Below are positions 38,416-46,540 of a stretch of DNA of 64,000 nucleotides, in pieces; the first letter of the stretch is position 1; the number at the start of each line of letters is the position of its first letter. Below the pieces are notes generated by a model that worked only from the letters and a program-made list of their open reading frames with translations, had not been told where the DNA came from and did not search any database. Position numbers and translations under genes: made by a program. Source of the stretch: SIAJ01 sp963773845 (GTDB taxonomy: Bacteria; Planctomycetota; Planctomycetia; Gemmatales; Gemmataceae); NCBI GenBank assembly GCA_963773845.1, contig CAVZCU010000009.1, forward strand, positions 186,001-250,000, read 5' to 3'.

Positions 38416-40319
38416 ATGAGTCCAATGGCCGTCGTGGTTCAGAAGTTCGGTGGCTCGAGCGTGGCCAATGCCGAGCGCATCATGCGTGCCGCCCGCAGGG
38501 CCGTTCGCGCCAAGCAAGGGGGCAACCAGGTTGTTGTTGTCGTCAGTGCACGGGGCGATACGACTGATGATTTGATTCAACTGGCCAGCGAGATTAGCGA
38601 GAACCCGCCGGCTCGTGAAATGGATATGCTGCTGGCGACCGGCGAGCAGATCTCCATTGCTCTCATGGCGATGGCGATTCAGGAACTGGGTGAACCGGCG
38701 GTCAGCTTCACCGGCGTGCAGGTCGGGATCCGCACCGATTCGACGCATACCAAGGCCCGCATCAAGGAAATCTCCACCGACCGAATGCGCCAGGCGCTCG
38801 GCGAAGGCAAGATTGTCATCGTCGCCGGCTTCCAGGGCGTGGACGAAAAGGCGAATATCACCACACTTGGCCGCGGTGGCTCGGACACGACAGCGGTCGC
38901 GCTGGCTGCCGCACTCAAACTCGCAATCGCAGCCGAGTCTTCAGTCTCCCGTCCCGAGTGCCGGCAGCTAATCGACTGGCGACTGCGCGAACTCGCGAGG
39001 AGCTGGGGACGCAATCGCGGTCGAGTGCGAAATCTATACCGATGTCGACGGCGTCTATACCACCGATCCGCGTCTGGTGCCCGAAGCACGCAAGATGGAC
39101 TTCATCAGCTATGACGAAATGCTGGAGATGGCGAGCATGGGCGCCGGGGTCATGCACTCACGTTCGATCGAATTCGCCAAGAAGTACGATGTGCCCCTGA
39201 TGGTGCGCAGCAGCTTCGCGGACGCCGAGGGCACGTGGATCGTGCCCGAAGCGGAATGGATGATGCGTTTTCCGGTCGCCGGTGCCGCACTGGCCAAGGA
39301 CGAAGTACGCTTGTTCCTGGAGAATGTGCCCGATCGGCCGGGCGTGAGCCATCGGATTTTCGCGGCGATCGCGGGCAAGAACGTCGCGGTCGATATGGTC
39401 GGCCAGAGCGTTGGCCACGATGGCCGGGCGTCGATCGGTTTCACGGTCCTGCGCAATGATTTGAACGCGGCGATCGCCACCTTGCAACCGCTCGTGGCCG
39501 AACTCGGCGGCTTGATCGGCCCGATCGAGGATGTGTGCAAGGTGTCCGTCGTCGGCTGCGGCATGCGCACGCACACGGGGGTCGCCGAGAAAATGTTCGC
39601 CGCCCTCTCCGCCGAGGGGGTGAATATGAAAATGATCACGACCGGCGACATCAAGATTTCCGTGCTCGTGGATCGGGCCGATGGCGTCAAGGCACTGAAG
39701 GCGGTGCATGCGGTATTCGGTCTGGAAAAGGCGCGCCCCGGCGCTGGGGAGGCGACCGGCGATTCCGGCGAATACCGACCGAAGCCATCGGCACGTGGCG
39801 ATACCCAGGCAGACCTGGCGACGCGCCATTGCCCGCCTTTCGGGCATGGAAGACATCGTCATCAGCGGCGTGAAGCTGCATACCGGCTATGGACGCATCA
39901 CCGTTTTCGATCTACCCGATCGACCCGGCAATTGCTCGGCGGTTTTCCAGGCCGTCGCCTCCGGGCACATTGTCGTCGATATGATCGTGCAAAACTTGAC
40001 CGCCCCTGGCAAAGCGGAACTCTCGTTCACGGTTCCCAAAGGGGACTTGACAAGAGCCCTCAAACGGACGCAAGATGCAGTGCGCGTGATCGAGCCCCAA
40101 GCCCGCGTGGCCGGCGAAACCGACGTGGCGATTCTGTTCGTTCACGGCGTCGGCATGCGGACGCATACGGGCGTCGCGCGCACGATGTTCGGCGCGCTCG
40201 CCAGCCGCGGGATCAACATTGCGATGATCAACACGAGCGAGGTTTGCGTGAGCGTCGTCGTGGAAGCGACCCACGGTGAGACGGCGCTCGATTGCCTGAA
40301 GCAGGCGTTTCGACTTTAG
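38416..40319 (+). CDS. lysC: Aspartate kinase with extended ACT-domain tail, two frameshifts
   Basis: Catalyses ATP-dependent phosphorylation of aspartate, the first step to lysine, threonine and methionine. The N-terminus VVVQKFGGSSVANAERI, then LLATGEQISIALMAMAI, GRGGSDTTAVALAAAL and YTDVDGVYTTDPR are diagnostic. Between the last two lies an unusual insertion of about 30 residues and a frame change near 39005. The regulatory half has ACT motifs (FLENVPDRPGVSHRIFAAIA, VSVVGCGMRTHTGVAEKMFA) and, after a second frame change near 39825, another ACT pair (FDLPDRPGNCSAVFQAVASG, FVHGVGMRTHTGVARTMFGA). Total about 633 residues, longer than the usual 400-450, because the ACT pair is duplicated, as in other planctomycetes. 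Allosteric control by lysine or threonine is expected. Confidence 0.93.
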
Positions 40320-40323
40320 CGGT

Positions 40324-40797
40324 TTATTTCTTCCGTTTGAGTTTTCGCGGATCCGGCTTGTCGCCTACCTTGGACATGACAATCGTGTCGGCATCTTCGA
40401 ATGCAACAAGCAACGTCTTCTTGTCGGGTTTGGCAGGCTCCTTGGGATTGCCTAGCCCTTCGAAAGTGACCTCCGTATCGATCGTCAATTTCTTGCCCTC
40501 TTCTTTGACGAGTTTCCAGGTGCCCTTCATGGCGAACGGGCCCATCACAACACTGAATCCGCCATCCGGTTTGAATTCGACGGTGACGTTTTCCGACTTG
40601 CCCCCTCCGACGTCTTCCGTCCCCTCCCAGACGCCGGGCAGTTTCTTGCTATAGAGGTCGTTGTTCGGACTCGGCGCTGAAGTCGAACCCGTGCCTTTGG
40701 CGGGCGTTCCCGAAGAAGATCCGCTCTTTTCGCAACCGGCGAAAAGGAGGACACTCAGGGCTGACGAGACGAGACCGATTCGCCACGATCCAGACAT
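40324..40797 (-). CDS. Small lipoprotein of the TIGR03066-like Gemmata type
   Basis: A 157-residue protein. Leader MSGSWRIGLVSSALSVLLFA ends in lipobox LFAGC. A serine/threonine/glycine linker is followed by a beta-rich domain with LPGVWEGTEDVGGGKSENVT, VEFKPDGGFSVVMGPFAMKG and TWKLVKEEGKKLTIDTEVTF. This alternation of G-x-W and K-hydrophobic strands is like paralogous Gemmata lipocalin-like families (TIGR03066/TIGR03067), though the exact assignment is a guess. It converges with lysC, 4 bases between stops. Exported and acylated by inference; ligand unknown. Confidence 0.65.
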   Translation of the reverse strand: MSGSWRIGLVSSALSVLLFAGCEKSGSSSGTPAKGTGSTSAPSPNNDLYSKKLPGVWEGTEDVGGGKSENVTVEFKPDGGFSVVMGPFAMKGTWKLVKEEGKKLTIDTEVTFEGLGNPKEPAKPDKKTLLVAFEDADTIVMSKVGDKPDPRKLKRKK

Positions 40798-40900
40798 GAT
40801 CTTCTCCTTGAGGGTAAGGAAAGCCGTTTTCAAAGCGGCGATTCCGATCACAACGGATTTCGCTTTTGACTTTTATGTACCGAAAGTTTACTGTGCCATC

Positions 40901-42151
40901 ATGTCCGAACCACAAAAACCTCAGCGTATTGTTTCCATCGACGCGTATCGCGGGCTGGTCATGTTCCTCATGGTCGGCGCCGGGATGGCGATTTATCGCG
41001 TGGCGGCGAGCCCGGAGTTGGAGCGGGCACTCGCCGACAAGCCCGAATGGTGCGCAAAAGTCTGGAAAGTCCTTGGCTTCCACACGAACCATGTGCCGTG
41101 GGCAGGTTGCTCACTGCACGACCTGATTCAGCCGTCGTTCTCGTTCCTCGTCGGCGTGGCACTGCCATTCTCGATCGCCAGCCGACAGGCCAAGGGCCAG
41201 AGTTTCGGCCGGATGCTTTTCCATGCGATCATCCGCGCGCTCGTCTTGATTGGCCTGGGCATCTTTCTGCGCTCCGACGGGCCCAACTATAAGATGACGA
41301 ATTTTACTTTTGAGGACACGTTGACACAGATTGGTCTCGGTTATGTGTTCCTGTTCCTGCTCGGCTTTGTGCGGCCGGCGTTCTGGCACTGGGTGGTCTT
41401 CGGGTTGATTCTCGTCGCCTATTGGGCATGGTTTGCCGCGTATCCGCTGCCGCCGGATGGATTCGACTACACGAGCGTCGGCGTTCGCAAGGACTGGAAC
41501 CACAACTTCGAAGGCTACTTCGCCCACTGGAACATCAACACCAACCCGGCGGCGGCATTCGATCGCTGGTTCCTGAACCTCTTTGGCCGTTCGCAGGAGT
41601 TTGTCGGCAACCGGGGTGGCTATGCAACGCTCAGCTTTATTCCGACGCTGGCGACGATGATCCTGGGCCTGATCGCAGGCACGTGGATGAAGTCCGGGCT
41701 GCCGCGTTGGGTGCTTCTTGGCCGCATGTTCGTGGCGGGCGTAGCCTTGCTGGCGGCGGGCTACGGCGCCGAAGCGGCGGGCATCTGCCCCATCGTCAAA
41801 CCGATCTGGACGCCAGCGTTCGCCTTGTTCAGCGGCGGCTGGTGCTTCCTATTCCTGTTCGTGTTCTCGCTTCTGTTCGACAACGGCAGCAAGCTTCGCT
41901 TCCTGGCGTTCCCGCTGGTCGTGATCGGCGCCAACTCGATCTTCATTTACTGTGCTTACCACATGGCGGGCGGCTGGCTGCGCCACACCATGGACGTTCA
42001 TCTCGCCTTGCCGGAGAAGTATTGGCACTTCCACACCTACGCCATGTTCGGCACACCGTTCCAGTCGATCGTCAAAGGAGCGATTGTCATCGTTATCTTT
42101 TGGCTGATCTTGCTCTGGATGTATCGGAAGCGGATCTTCATCCGGATTTGA
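40901..42151 (+). CDS. Membrane acyltransferase-like protein (HGSNAT / DUF5009 family)
   Basis: A 416-residue polytopic protein. The conserved opening RIVSIDAYRGLVMFLMVG and HDLIQPSFSFLVGVALPFSI match the heparan-alpha-glucosaminide N-acetyltransferase-like/DUF5009 family (YeiB/NagX group), with ten or so hydrophobic helices. GLGYVFLFLLGFVRPAFW, TLATMILGLIAGTWMKSG and NSIFIYCAYHMAGGWLRHTM are further family segments. Members are thought to transfer acyl groups to sugars across the membrane, but bacterial substrates are mostly unknown. The ATG at 40901 is chosen by the conserved start; upstream frame extension is antisense to the lipoprotein gene. The frame is intact. Confidence 0.85.
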   Translation: MSEPQKPQRIVSIDAYRGLVMFLMVGAGMAIYRVAASPELERALADKPEWCAKVWKVLGFHTNHVPWAGCSLHDLIQPSFSFLVGVALPFSIASRQAKGQSFGRMLFHAIIRALVLIGLGIFLRSDGPNYKMTNFTFEDTLTQIGLGYVFLFLLGFVRPAFWHWVVFGLILVAYWAWFAAYPLPPDGFDYTSVGVRKDWNHNFEGYFAHWNINTNPAAAFDRWFLNLFGRSQEFVGNRGGYATLSFIPTLATMILGLIAGTWMKSGLPRWVLLGRMFVAGVALLAAGYGAEAAGICPIVKPIWTPAFALFSGGWCFLFLFVFSLLFDNGSKLRFLAFPLVVIGANSIFIYCAYHMAGGWLRHTMDVHLALPEKYWHFHTYAMFGTPFQSIVKGAIVIVIFWLILLWMYRKRIFIRI

Positions 42152-42299
42152 AGCGACGAATCCTTGGCGGCAAGGATCAACACGAAACGCTGCCAAGACC
42201 TCGAGGATTCGGCGATAATTCCAAGAAAGTTGCGAATGTTTCGCTGCCGCGCGACCAAAGCGCCGGATCCGTAGAGCGACACTTCCAAGCCGCACTGGA

Positions 42300-42962
42300 T
42301 CATCGGACGGCTAACATAGTTCGTTGCCAGATTGTCGACATCAGAAACCCGCCCAGTCGCTTGCGCTGAGAGATGGGCACGAAGCCTGCCTCCCTGAGGG
42401 CCGGCGCTGGATCGATCAATTCGGAAGCCGAAATATGCGTTACATGGCGGAAGAACGCATACATGCCAGCCAAGGCGAGGGAAGCAGGAATGCGTTTCCA
42501 GCCGTGCTCAGGCTCGGCGAAGTCCGCCACTGCCCAGTGCGAGGCCGGGCCGGCGACCGTGGATAGCCGGCGCACGACTTGAGCCAGTTCGTCTGCTGGA
42601 AAACAATCCAAAAGAAAATTGGTGACAACGAGATCGTAACCGGACCCGGGAAGTGGGTCCGTTCGCACGTCGCCGACTATAAATCGAACCCGTGGTAAGC
42701 CCCCCGGAACGCGGGCGACTTCGCGCCGTGCCTGTGCGATCATCCCACCGCTTGCATCCAGGCTGTCCGCTACGATCGCACGATTGGCCCGCAACAAAGC
42801 GGCCAGAAAGCGTCCGTCGCCGTCACCCACGACTAGCGCTCGCCGACATTCGGTCAGAGCGCCCAACTGAGCGGTCCGGCACCACTGCAATAGCCCCCCG
42901 TATGTTCCCCATTCGAGCCAGCGATAGAGCGGCGCGAGCAGATCAAATGTGGGCCTATTCAT
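42300..42962 (-). CDS. SAM-dependent class I methyltransferase
   Basis: A 220-residue cytoplasmic protein. Motif I is RRALVVGDGDGRFLAALLRA; post-I SLDASGGMIAQARREV; motif II VRFIVGDVRTDPLPGSGYDL followed by VVTNFLLDCFPADELAQVV. The C-terminal segment AEPEHGWKRIPASLALAGMY is typical of methyltransferases found beside UbiA-like genes in planctomycetes. The ATG at 42962 overlaps the TGA of the UbiA-like gene by four bases (ATGA), so they are coupled. Substrate unknown; a quinone or isoprenoid-like lipid is a reasonable guess from the partner only. The longer frame upstream to 43826 is a shadow of the neighbour. Confidence 0.85.
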   Translation of the reverse strand: MNRPTFDLLAPLYRWLEWGTYGGLLQWCRTAQLGALTECRRALVVGDGDGRFLAALLRANRAIVADSLDASGGMIAQARREVARVPGGLPRVRFIVGDVRTDPLPGSGYDLVVTNFLLDCFPADELAQVVRRLSTVAGPASHWAVADFAEPEHGWKRIPASLALAGMYAFFRHVTHISASELIDPAPALREAGFVPISQRKRLGGFLMSTIWQRTMLAVR

Positions 42963-43786
42963 GCCCACCACCCCGCGACGGCCAGAGGCGTGAGCATGGC
43001 CACATCCGCCAGCACGCGCAGCGCAGAAATGGTCACCCACGCCCGCACGAAGTGTAATGTAATCAGAATGGCAACTGCCGCGACGACCGCCAGAGCGACC
43101 GGCCGTGGTGCTAAGGCGCTCAAGCCGATCGCCAGGCCGCCGATTGCGAGATGACCCAGTGCATGGCCCTTCTCTCTCGACTCCCAGCCAGCGATCAACA
43201 GGCAGTTCAGCCAACAAGTCGCCGCGAAGGCACTGACCGCCGGAACCCACGACGGGGCGATATCCAGGCGATCGGCAGCGAGCGGCACAGCAATACCCGC
43301 CGCGAACAGGAAGCCGACCAGCAAGGTTTTCGGAAGTTCTCGCAACACCTGAGTGCCAATGCCATGGACGCTGACAAGGTAACTTGCCAGGGCGATGGCA
43401 ACGACGGCTCCCGATGACACATAACGAATAGGCAAAAACGGAATCATCATTGCGGCAGCAGCAACGACGACGAGCGCAGCGGCGCCGACGGCGAATCGGT
43501 GCCGACGAGCGAAGACATGGCGAGCCGTCGACTCGGCGGGCCGGTTCGGTCGTGCATCGAGCCATCGATCGAACAAGTAAACACCCCAGACGATCAGACC
43601 GAGCGCCAGGGACGCGATCGCTGGCACATGGACCGCAAACACGCGTGCCACGAATCGTTGCCAGACCACTGCGACGACCGGCGCATCCAGCCCAACGACG
43701 TTCGGCCAAAGCCAAATGCGATTGCCAATCCTGCGAGGGACTGAAAGCGGACAAGGGGTTGAATCGAGATTGACGGGAAGATGCAT
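42959..43786 (-). CDS. UbiA-like prenyltransferase-family membrane protein
   Basis: A 275-residue protein with eight or so hydrophobic helices. The first aspartate-rich site is VWGVYLFDRWLDARPNR, a degenerate form of the UbiA NDxxDxxxD motif, followed by HVFARRHRF. Later helices include AFAATCWLNCLLIAGWESRE, where the second Asp-rich motif of active UbiA enzymes is not evident. The catalytic status is therefore uncertain. The stop overlaps the start of the methyltransferase, suggesting a two-enzyme lipid or pigment modification unit. The ATG at 43786 is preferred to one at 43885 because conserved sequence starts soon after it. Confidence 0.7.
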   Translation of the reverse strand: MHLPVNLDSTPCPLSVPRRIGNRIWLWPNVVGLDAPVVAVVWQRFVARVFAVHVPAIASLALGLIVWGVYLFDRWLDARPNRPAESTARHVFARRHRFAVGAAALVVVAAAAMMIPFLPIRYVSSGAVVAIALASYLVSVHGIGTQVLRELPKTLLVGFLFAAGIAVPLAADRLDIAPSWVPAVSAFAATCWLNCLLIAGWESREKGHALGHLAIGGLAIGLSALAPRPVALAVVAAVAILITLHFVRAWVTISALRVLADVAMLTPLAVAGWWA

Positions 43787-44015
43787 GCGTCTCCAAAAGG
43801 CCATTGAGAACGAATCCACGATACATGAAACATTATCCGTTGGTCTATTGAGCCAAGATTTCAAGAGCCAATACGACCTGCACAACCGCGGAAATACTCG
43901 GCAAGCGGCCCCGTCAAAGTCGGGCCCCGCCGGTCGACTCGCACCGGCCGTCCGCCTTGACGGGTTTCGGCGAAGTGGGTTACACTTCCGCGGGTCCTTC
44001 CCAGGGAGGTGCGGA

Positions 44016-44453
44016 ATGCGAACTTGGAATATGTCGCGGTGGGCCGTTCTTCCACTCGTGGCCGCGGTCGTGCTGACCTTTGGCAGTCAATCCGGCCGGC
44101 CCCAGACGCCGCACAATAGCGAGTCGCCTCCAATCCCGCAAATCGACATCAGGATACCGCCCCTGGGCGCCCCGGTGGTGACGCCGACGCCAAGCGTGGA
44201 CGAATTGATCAACCAACTCGAACCGCTTCGCAAACAGAAGGCGGAACTGGACGCGAAAGAAAAAGCCCTCGTCGGCCAGCTTCAGGGCCGGCTCAAGAAC
44301 CAAACGGAGCGGCTGACCAAGCTCGGGATCGCCCTCCCGACGGCTCCGCCGCCGGCGGCGAAAGTGGATGCCATCCCTCCCGTCGATGCGATTGTCCCAA
44401 ACTCCCCGGCACGGACGATTTTGCCGCCGTCAGTGGCCCCCGAGAAGCGCTGA
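44016..44453 (+). CDS. Secreted coiled-coil protein, proline-rich ends
   Basis: A 145-residue protein. A strong GGGAGGTG ribosome binding site precedes the ATG at 44016. The leader (SRWAVLPLVAAVVLTFGSQS) suggests export. A proline-rich segment (SPPIPQIDIRIPPLGAPVVT) leads to a helical coiled coil (LINQLEPLRKQKAELDAKEK, ALVGQLQGRLKNQTERLTKL), and the end is again proline-rich. No family is recognised. Proteins of this shape are common in planctomycete envelopes. Longer upstream frame to 43716 overlaps the UbiA-like gene antisense and is not used. Confidence 0.7.
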   Translation: MRTWNMSRWAVLPLVAAVVLTFGSQSGRPQTPHNSESPPIPQIDIRIPPLGAPVVTPTPSVDELINQLEPLRKQKAELDAKEKALVGQLQGRLKNQTERLTKLGIALPTAPPPAAKVDAIPPVDAIVPNSPARTILPPSVAPEKR

Positions 44454-44487
44454 GTCGGGCCCAGTGCATGGAAATCGCGGTGACGCA

Positions 44488-45435
44488 TCATCGTCCGCGC
44501 TCGATGCATGAGAGCGCGCCCGACGCTCCCCCGCGGATGACCGGGTCCTTGTGGATGGATAACTTTCTGAGGGCCGGCTCGGCAGCCGGGCCAATTGCCT
44601 TGAGAGCCACGATCGCTGCGTTCGACAGTCGCCAGTGTTCCGCCGCCAATGCCCCGAGTGGTTCGACCGCTGCCGCCGCCGCCGGTCCGATGTTGGTCGC
44701 GGCGCGGACCCCCATTGCCTTCATGTCGTCGTCATTCGAAGCGAGCACCGTGGTCACGCCGGCCAATACTGCCGATCCGTCCGCCAGGCCGTGAATCGCC
44801 AACACACACGCGGCCGCGGTGCGCACCCGGTCGTCGCGATCGGTCAGGGCTCGGTGCACCGGTTCGGCCTCCGCCGGGTCGACGGGGCAAATCGCCGCCA
44901 GGGCGCGGAGCACGGCGTAGCGCAGCTCCGCGTCCGGGTCGGCGGCGGCCACCAACAGCTCGGGAACGGCGCGCCGGGCGGTCCTTCCGAGAAACTCGCA
45001 CGCCCGTGCCGCCCGCATCCGCTGATCGGGCTCGCCCCGTGCCAGTTCCTCCAGGTACCGGTCCAGCCGCTGGCGGACGAGCAGAATCGCCACCGCCATG
45101 CTAACTCCGGCGAAAGCCAAACAATCGACGAACGGGACCCATACGGTGTAGGCGAGCATCAGTGGGAATGTGCCGGCCTGCGCCGCTGGTCCCGGGGGCA
45201 CGTTCGCCATCCGGATGGCGGCTTCCAGTGTCCAGGTGACGGCGCCCAGGAGCAGGTGCAAGCGCATCATCCAAACCAGAGCGCCACGGCTTGCCTCCTG
45301 GTGGCGGAGCCGATTGGCGGTTCGGATACCCAGCGCCACGCTGATGGCGAGGCGAATGATCAGCCACTGGTATAGCAGATTCTCGAGCATCGGTTTCGCG
45401 GGGGCGGTTTCGATCCCCGGCATTATGTTAAGCAT
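44488..45435 (-). CDS. Membrane protein with C-terminal HEAT repeats
   Basis: A protein of about 315 residues. The first 125 residues hold three to four hydrophobic helices (YQWLIIRLAISVALGI, WMMRLHLLLGAVTWTLEA, CLAFAGVSMAVAILLV). The remainder is a HEAT-repeat solenoid, about five units such as RMRAARACEFLGRTARRAVP, AELRYAVLRALAAICPVDPA and DDMKAMGVRAATNIGPAAAA. HEAT arrays mediate protein binding. ATG at 45435 is taken; a GTG at 45456 in the same frame is possible. Its strongly GC-rich third codon positions exceed those of its neighbours. Function unknown. Confidence 0.72.
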   Translation of the reverse strand: MLNIMPGIETAPAKPMLENLLYQWLIIRLAISVALGIRTANRLRHQEASRGALVWMMRLHLLLGAVTWTLEAAIRMANVPPGPAAQAGTFPLMLAYTVWVPFVDCLAFAGVSMAVAILLVRQRLDRYLEELARGEPDQRMRAARACEFLGRTARRAVPELLVAAADPDAELRYAVLRALAAICPVDPAEAEPVHRALTDRDDRVRTAAACVLAIHGLADGSAVLAGVTTVLASNDDDMKAMGVRAATNIGPAAAAAVEPLGALAAEHWRLSNAAIVALKAIGPAAEPALRKLSIHKDPVIRGGASGALSCIERGR

Positions 45436-45465
45436 GCGGCTCGGGTTGCTTAGCACTTTTTTGCC

Positions 45466-45569
45466 TTGTAGTTGCAGGCTTTAGCCTGCGACGGACTCTT
45501 TCGCTATGTAGTTGCAGGCCGAGCCCGTGCCGGGTAGGGGACGGCGCAGGCTAAAGCCTGCAATTACAA
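45466..45569. repeat. Inverted repeat (TGTAGTTGCAGGCT type)
   Basis: TTGTAGTTGCAGGCTTTAGC (from 45466) and GCTAAAGCCTGCAATTACAA (to 45569) form terminal inverted repeats of 24 bases with one mismatch. A third, partial copy (TGTAGTTGCAGGCC) lies inside at 45507-45520. The element separates the divergent HEAT and methyltransferase genes. It matches the appearance of short dispersed elements that are common in planctomycetes. Confidence 0.75.
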
Positions 45570-45692
45570 AATCGCAGGCAACACCCGGCCACGTGCATAG
45601 GCGAGTTCGTGGGCCCAAGGGCCGGGAGAGGCGAAAACGGCTACACCAATCCCAAGAGCCTTGATCGCCCGTGACCTGTTCGGACTTGTTCC

Positions 45693-46460
45693 ATGCCTGC
45701 CGCCGATGCTCTGAGCCGGTTTTCGAATCGCGTTGCCGACTATGTCCGCGCTCGACCAGGCTACCCGCAAGCCGTGTACGAACTGCTCCAGCGCGAGATC
45801 GGTTTCACGCCGACGATGGTTGTCGCGGACATCGGCTCGGGCACCGGCTTGTCGAGCGAGTTGTTTTTGAAGAATGGCAACGTTGTCTTTGCTGTCGAGC
45901 CGAATGCGGAGATGCGTGCCGCCGCCGAATCTCTTCTTACCCGATACCCGAACTTCCATAGTGTGGCGGGGTCCGCCGAAGCGACGACATTACCCAATCG
46001 AAGCGTTGATGCCATCGTGGCTGGGCAGGCGTTTCATTGGTTCGATGTGCCCAAAGCACGCGCAGAGTTCCGCCGTATTCTCCGCGGCGATGGCCCCGTA
46101 GTCCTGATGTGGAACACGCCGAAGGAGGATTCCACGCCATTCATGCGCGCCTACATCGAAATGCTCCGCACCTATGGCACCGATTACAAGCAGGTCGTTC
46201 ATACAAATCTGAAACAAGCCGATTTGCGGGCGTTTTATCGAGGCGATTGCGAATACCGGTTGCTGCCGAACGATCAGTTCTTTGATCGCGATGGATTGCG
46301 TTCGCGGATGATGTCCAGCTCGTATGTTCCGCCGCCGGGCCATCCGAATCACGAGGCGATTCTTGCGGCAGTGGATCGCTTGTTTGATGCGCACAATGAG
46401 GGCGGGCGGGTGCGATTCGTGATTGCGACCGAAGTCTATTTCGGGCGGTTGAAAACGTGA
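45693..46460 (+). CDS. SAM-dependent methyltransferase, UbiE/type-11 like
   Basis: A 255-residue cytoplasmic protein. Opening FSNRVADYVRARPGYPQAVY is the typical start of this subfamily; motif I VVADIGSGTGLSSELFLKNG; acidic post-I VFAVEPNAEMRAAAES; motif II/III AIVAGQAFHWFDVPKARAEF and LRGDGPVVLMWNT. The conserved GQAFHWFD is characteristic of a trans-aconitate/UbiE-like group found in many bacteria. Substrate unknown. The frame is intact and its end is followed by an inverted repeat that probably terminates transcription of this gene and the convergent RTX gene. Confidence 0.88.
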   Translation: MPAADALSRFSNRVADYVRARPGYPQAVYELLQREIGFTPTMVVADIGSGTGLSSELFLKNGNVVFAVEPNAEMRAAAESLLTRYPNFHSVAGSAEATTLPNRSVDAIVAGQAFHWFDVPKARAEFRRILRGDGPVVLMWNTPKEDSTPFMRAYIEMLRTYGTDYKQVVHTNLKQADLRAFYRGDCEYRLLPNDQFFDRDGLRSRMMSSSYVPPPGHPNHEAILAAVDRLFDAHNEGGRVRFVIATEVYFGRLKT

Positions 46461-46477
46461 TCCACGGCAGTCAATTC

Positions 46478-46517
46478 GCCAGAATGCAGCCCTCGAACTC
46501 GCTGGGCTGTATTCTGG
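46478..46517. terminator. Bidirectional hairpin between convergent genes
   Basis: GCCAGAATGCAGCC (46478-46491) pairs with GGCTGTATTCTGGC (46504-46517) with a single mismatch and a 12-base loop. It lies exactly between the convergent methyltransferase stop (46460) and RTX gene stop (46541). There is no long T-run, so it may act as a bidirectional attenuating hairpin rather than a classical intrinsic terminator. Confidence 0.55.
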
Positions 46518-46540
46518 CAAATCCAGCTACTACCGCCGGC

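Noticed and set aside
38416..40319. Programmed ribosomal frameshifting in lysC
   Set aside because: No slippery heptamer with downstream structure was seen, and similar breaks occur in many unrelated genes here, so error is the simpler explanation.
42963..43826. N-terminal half of a 508-codon minus-strand frame joined to the methyltransferase
   Set aside because: This half reads the UbiA-like gene in the wrong frame. The methyltransferase starts at 42962 with an ATGA overlap.
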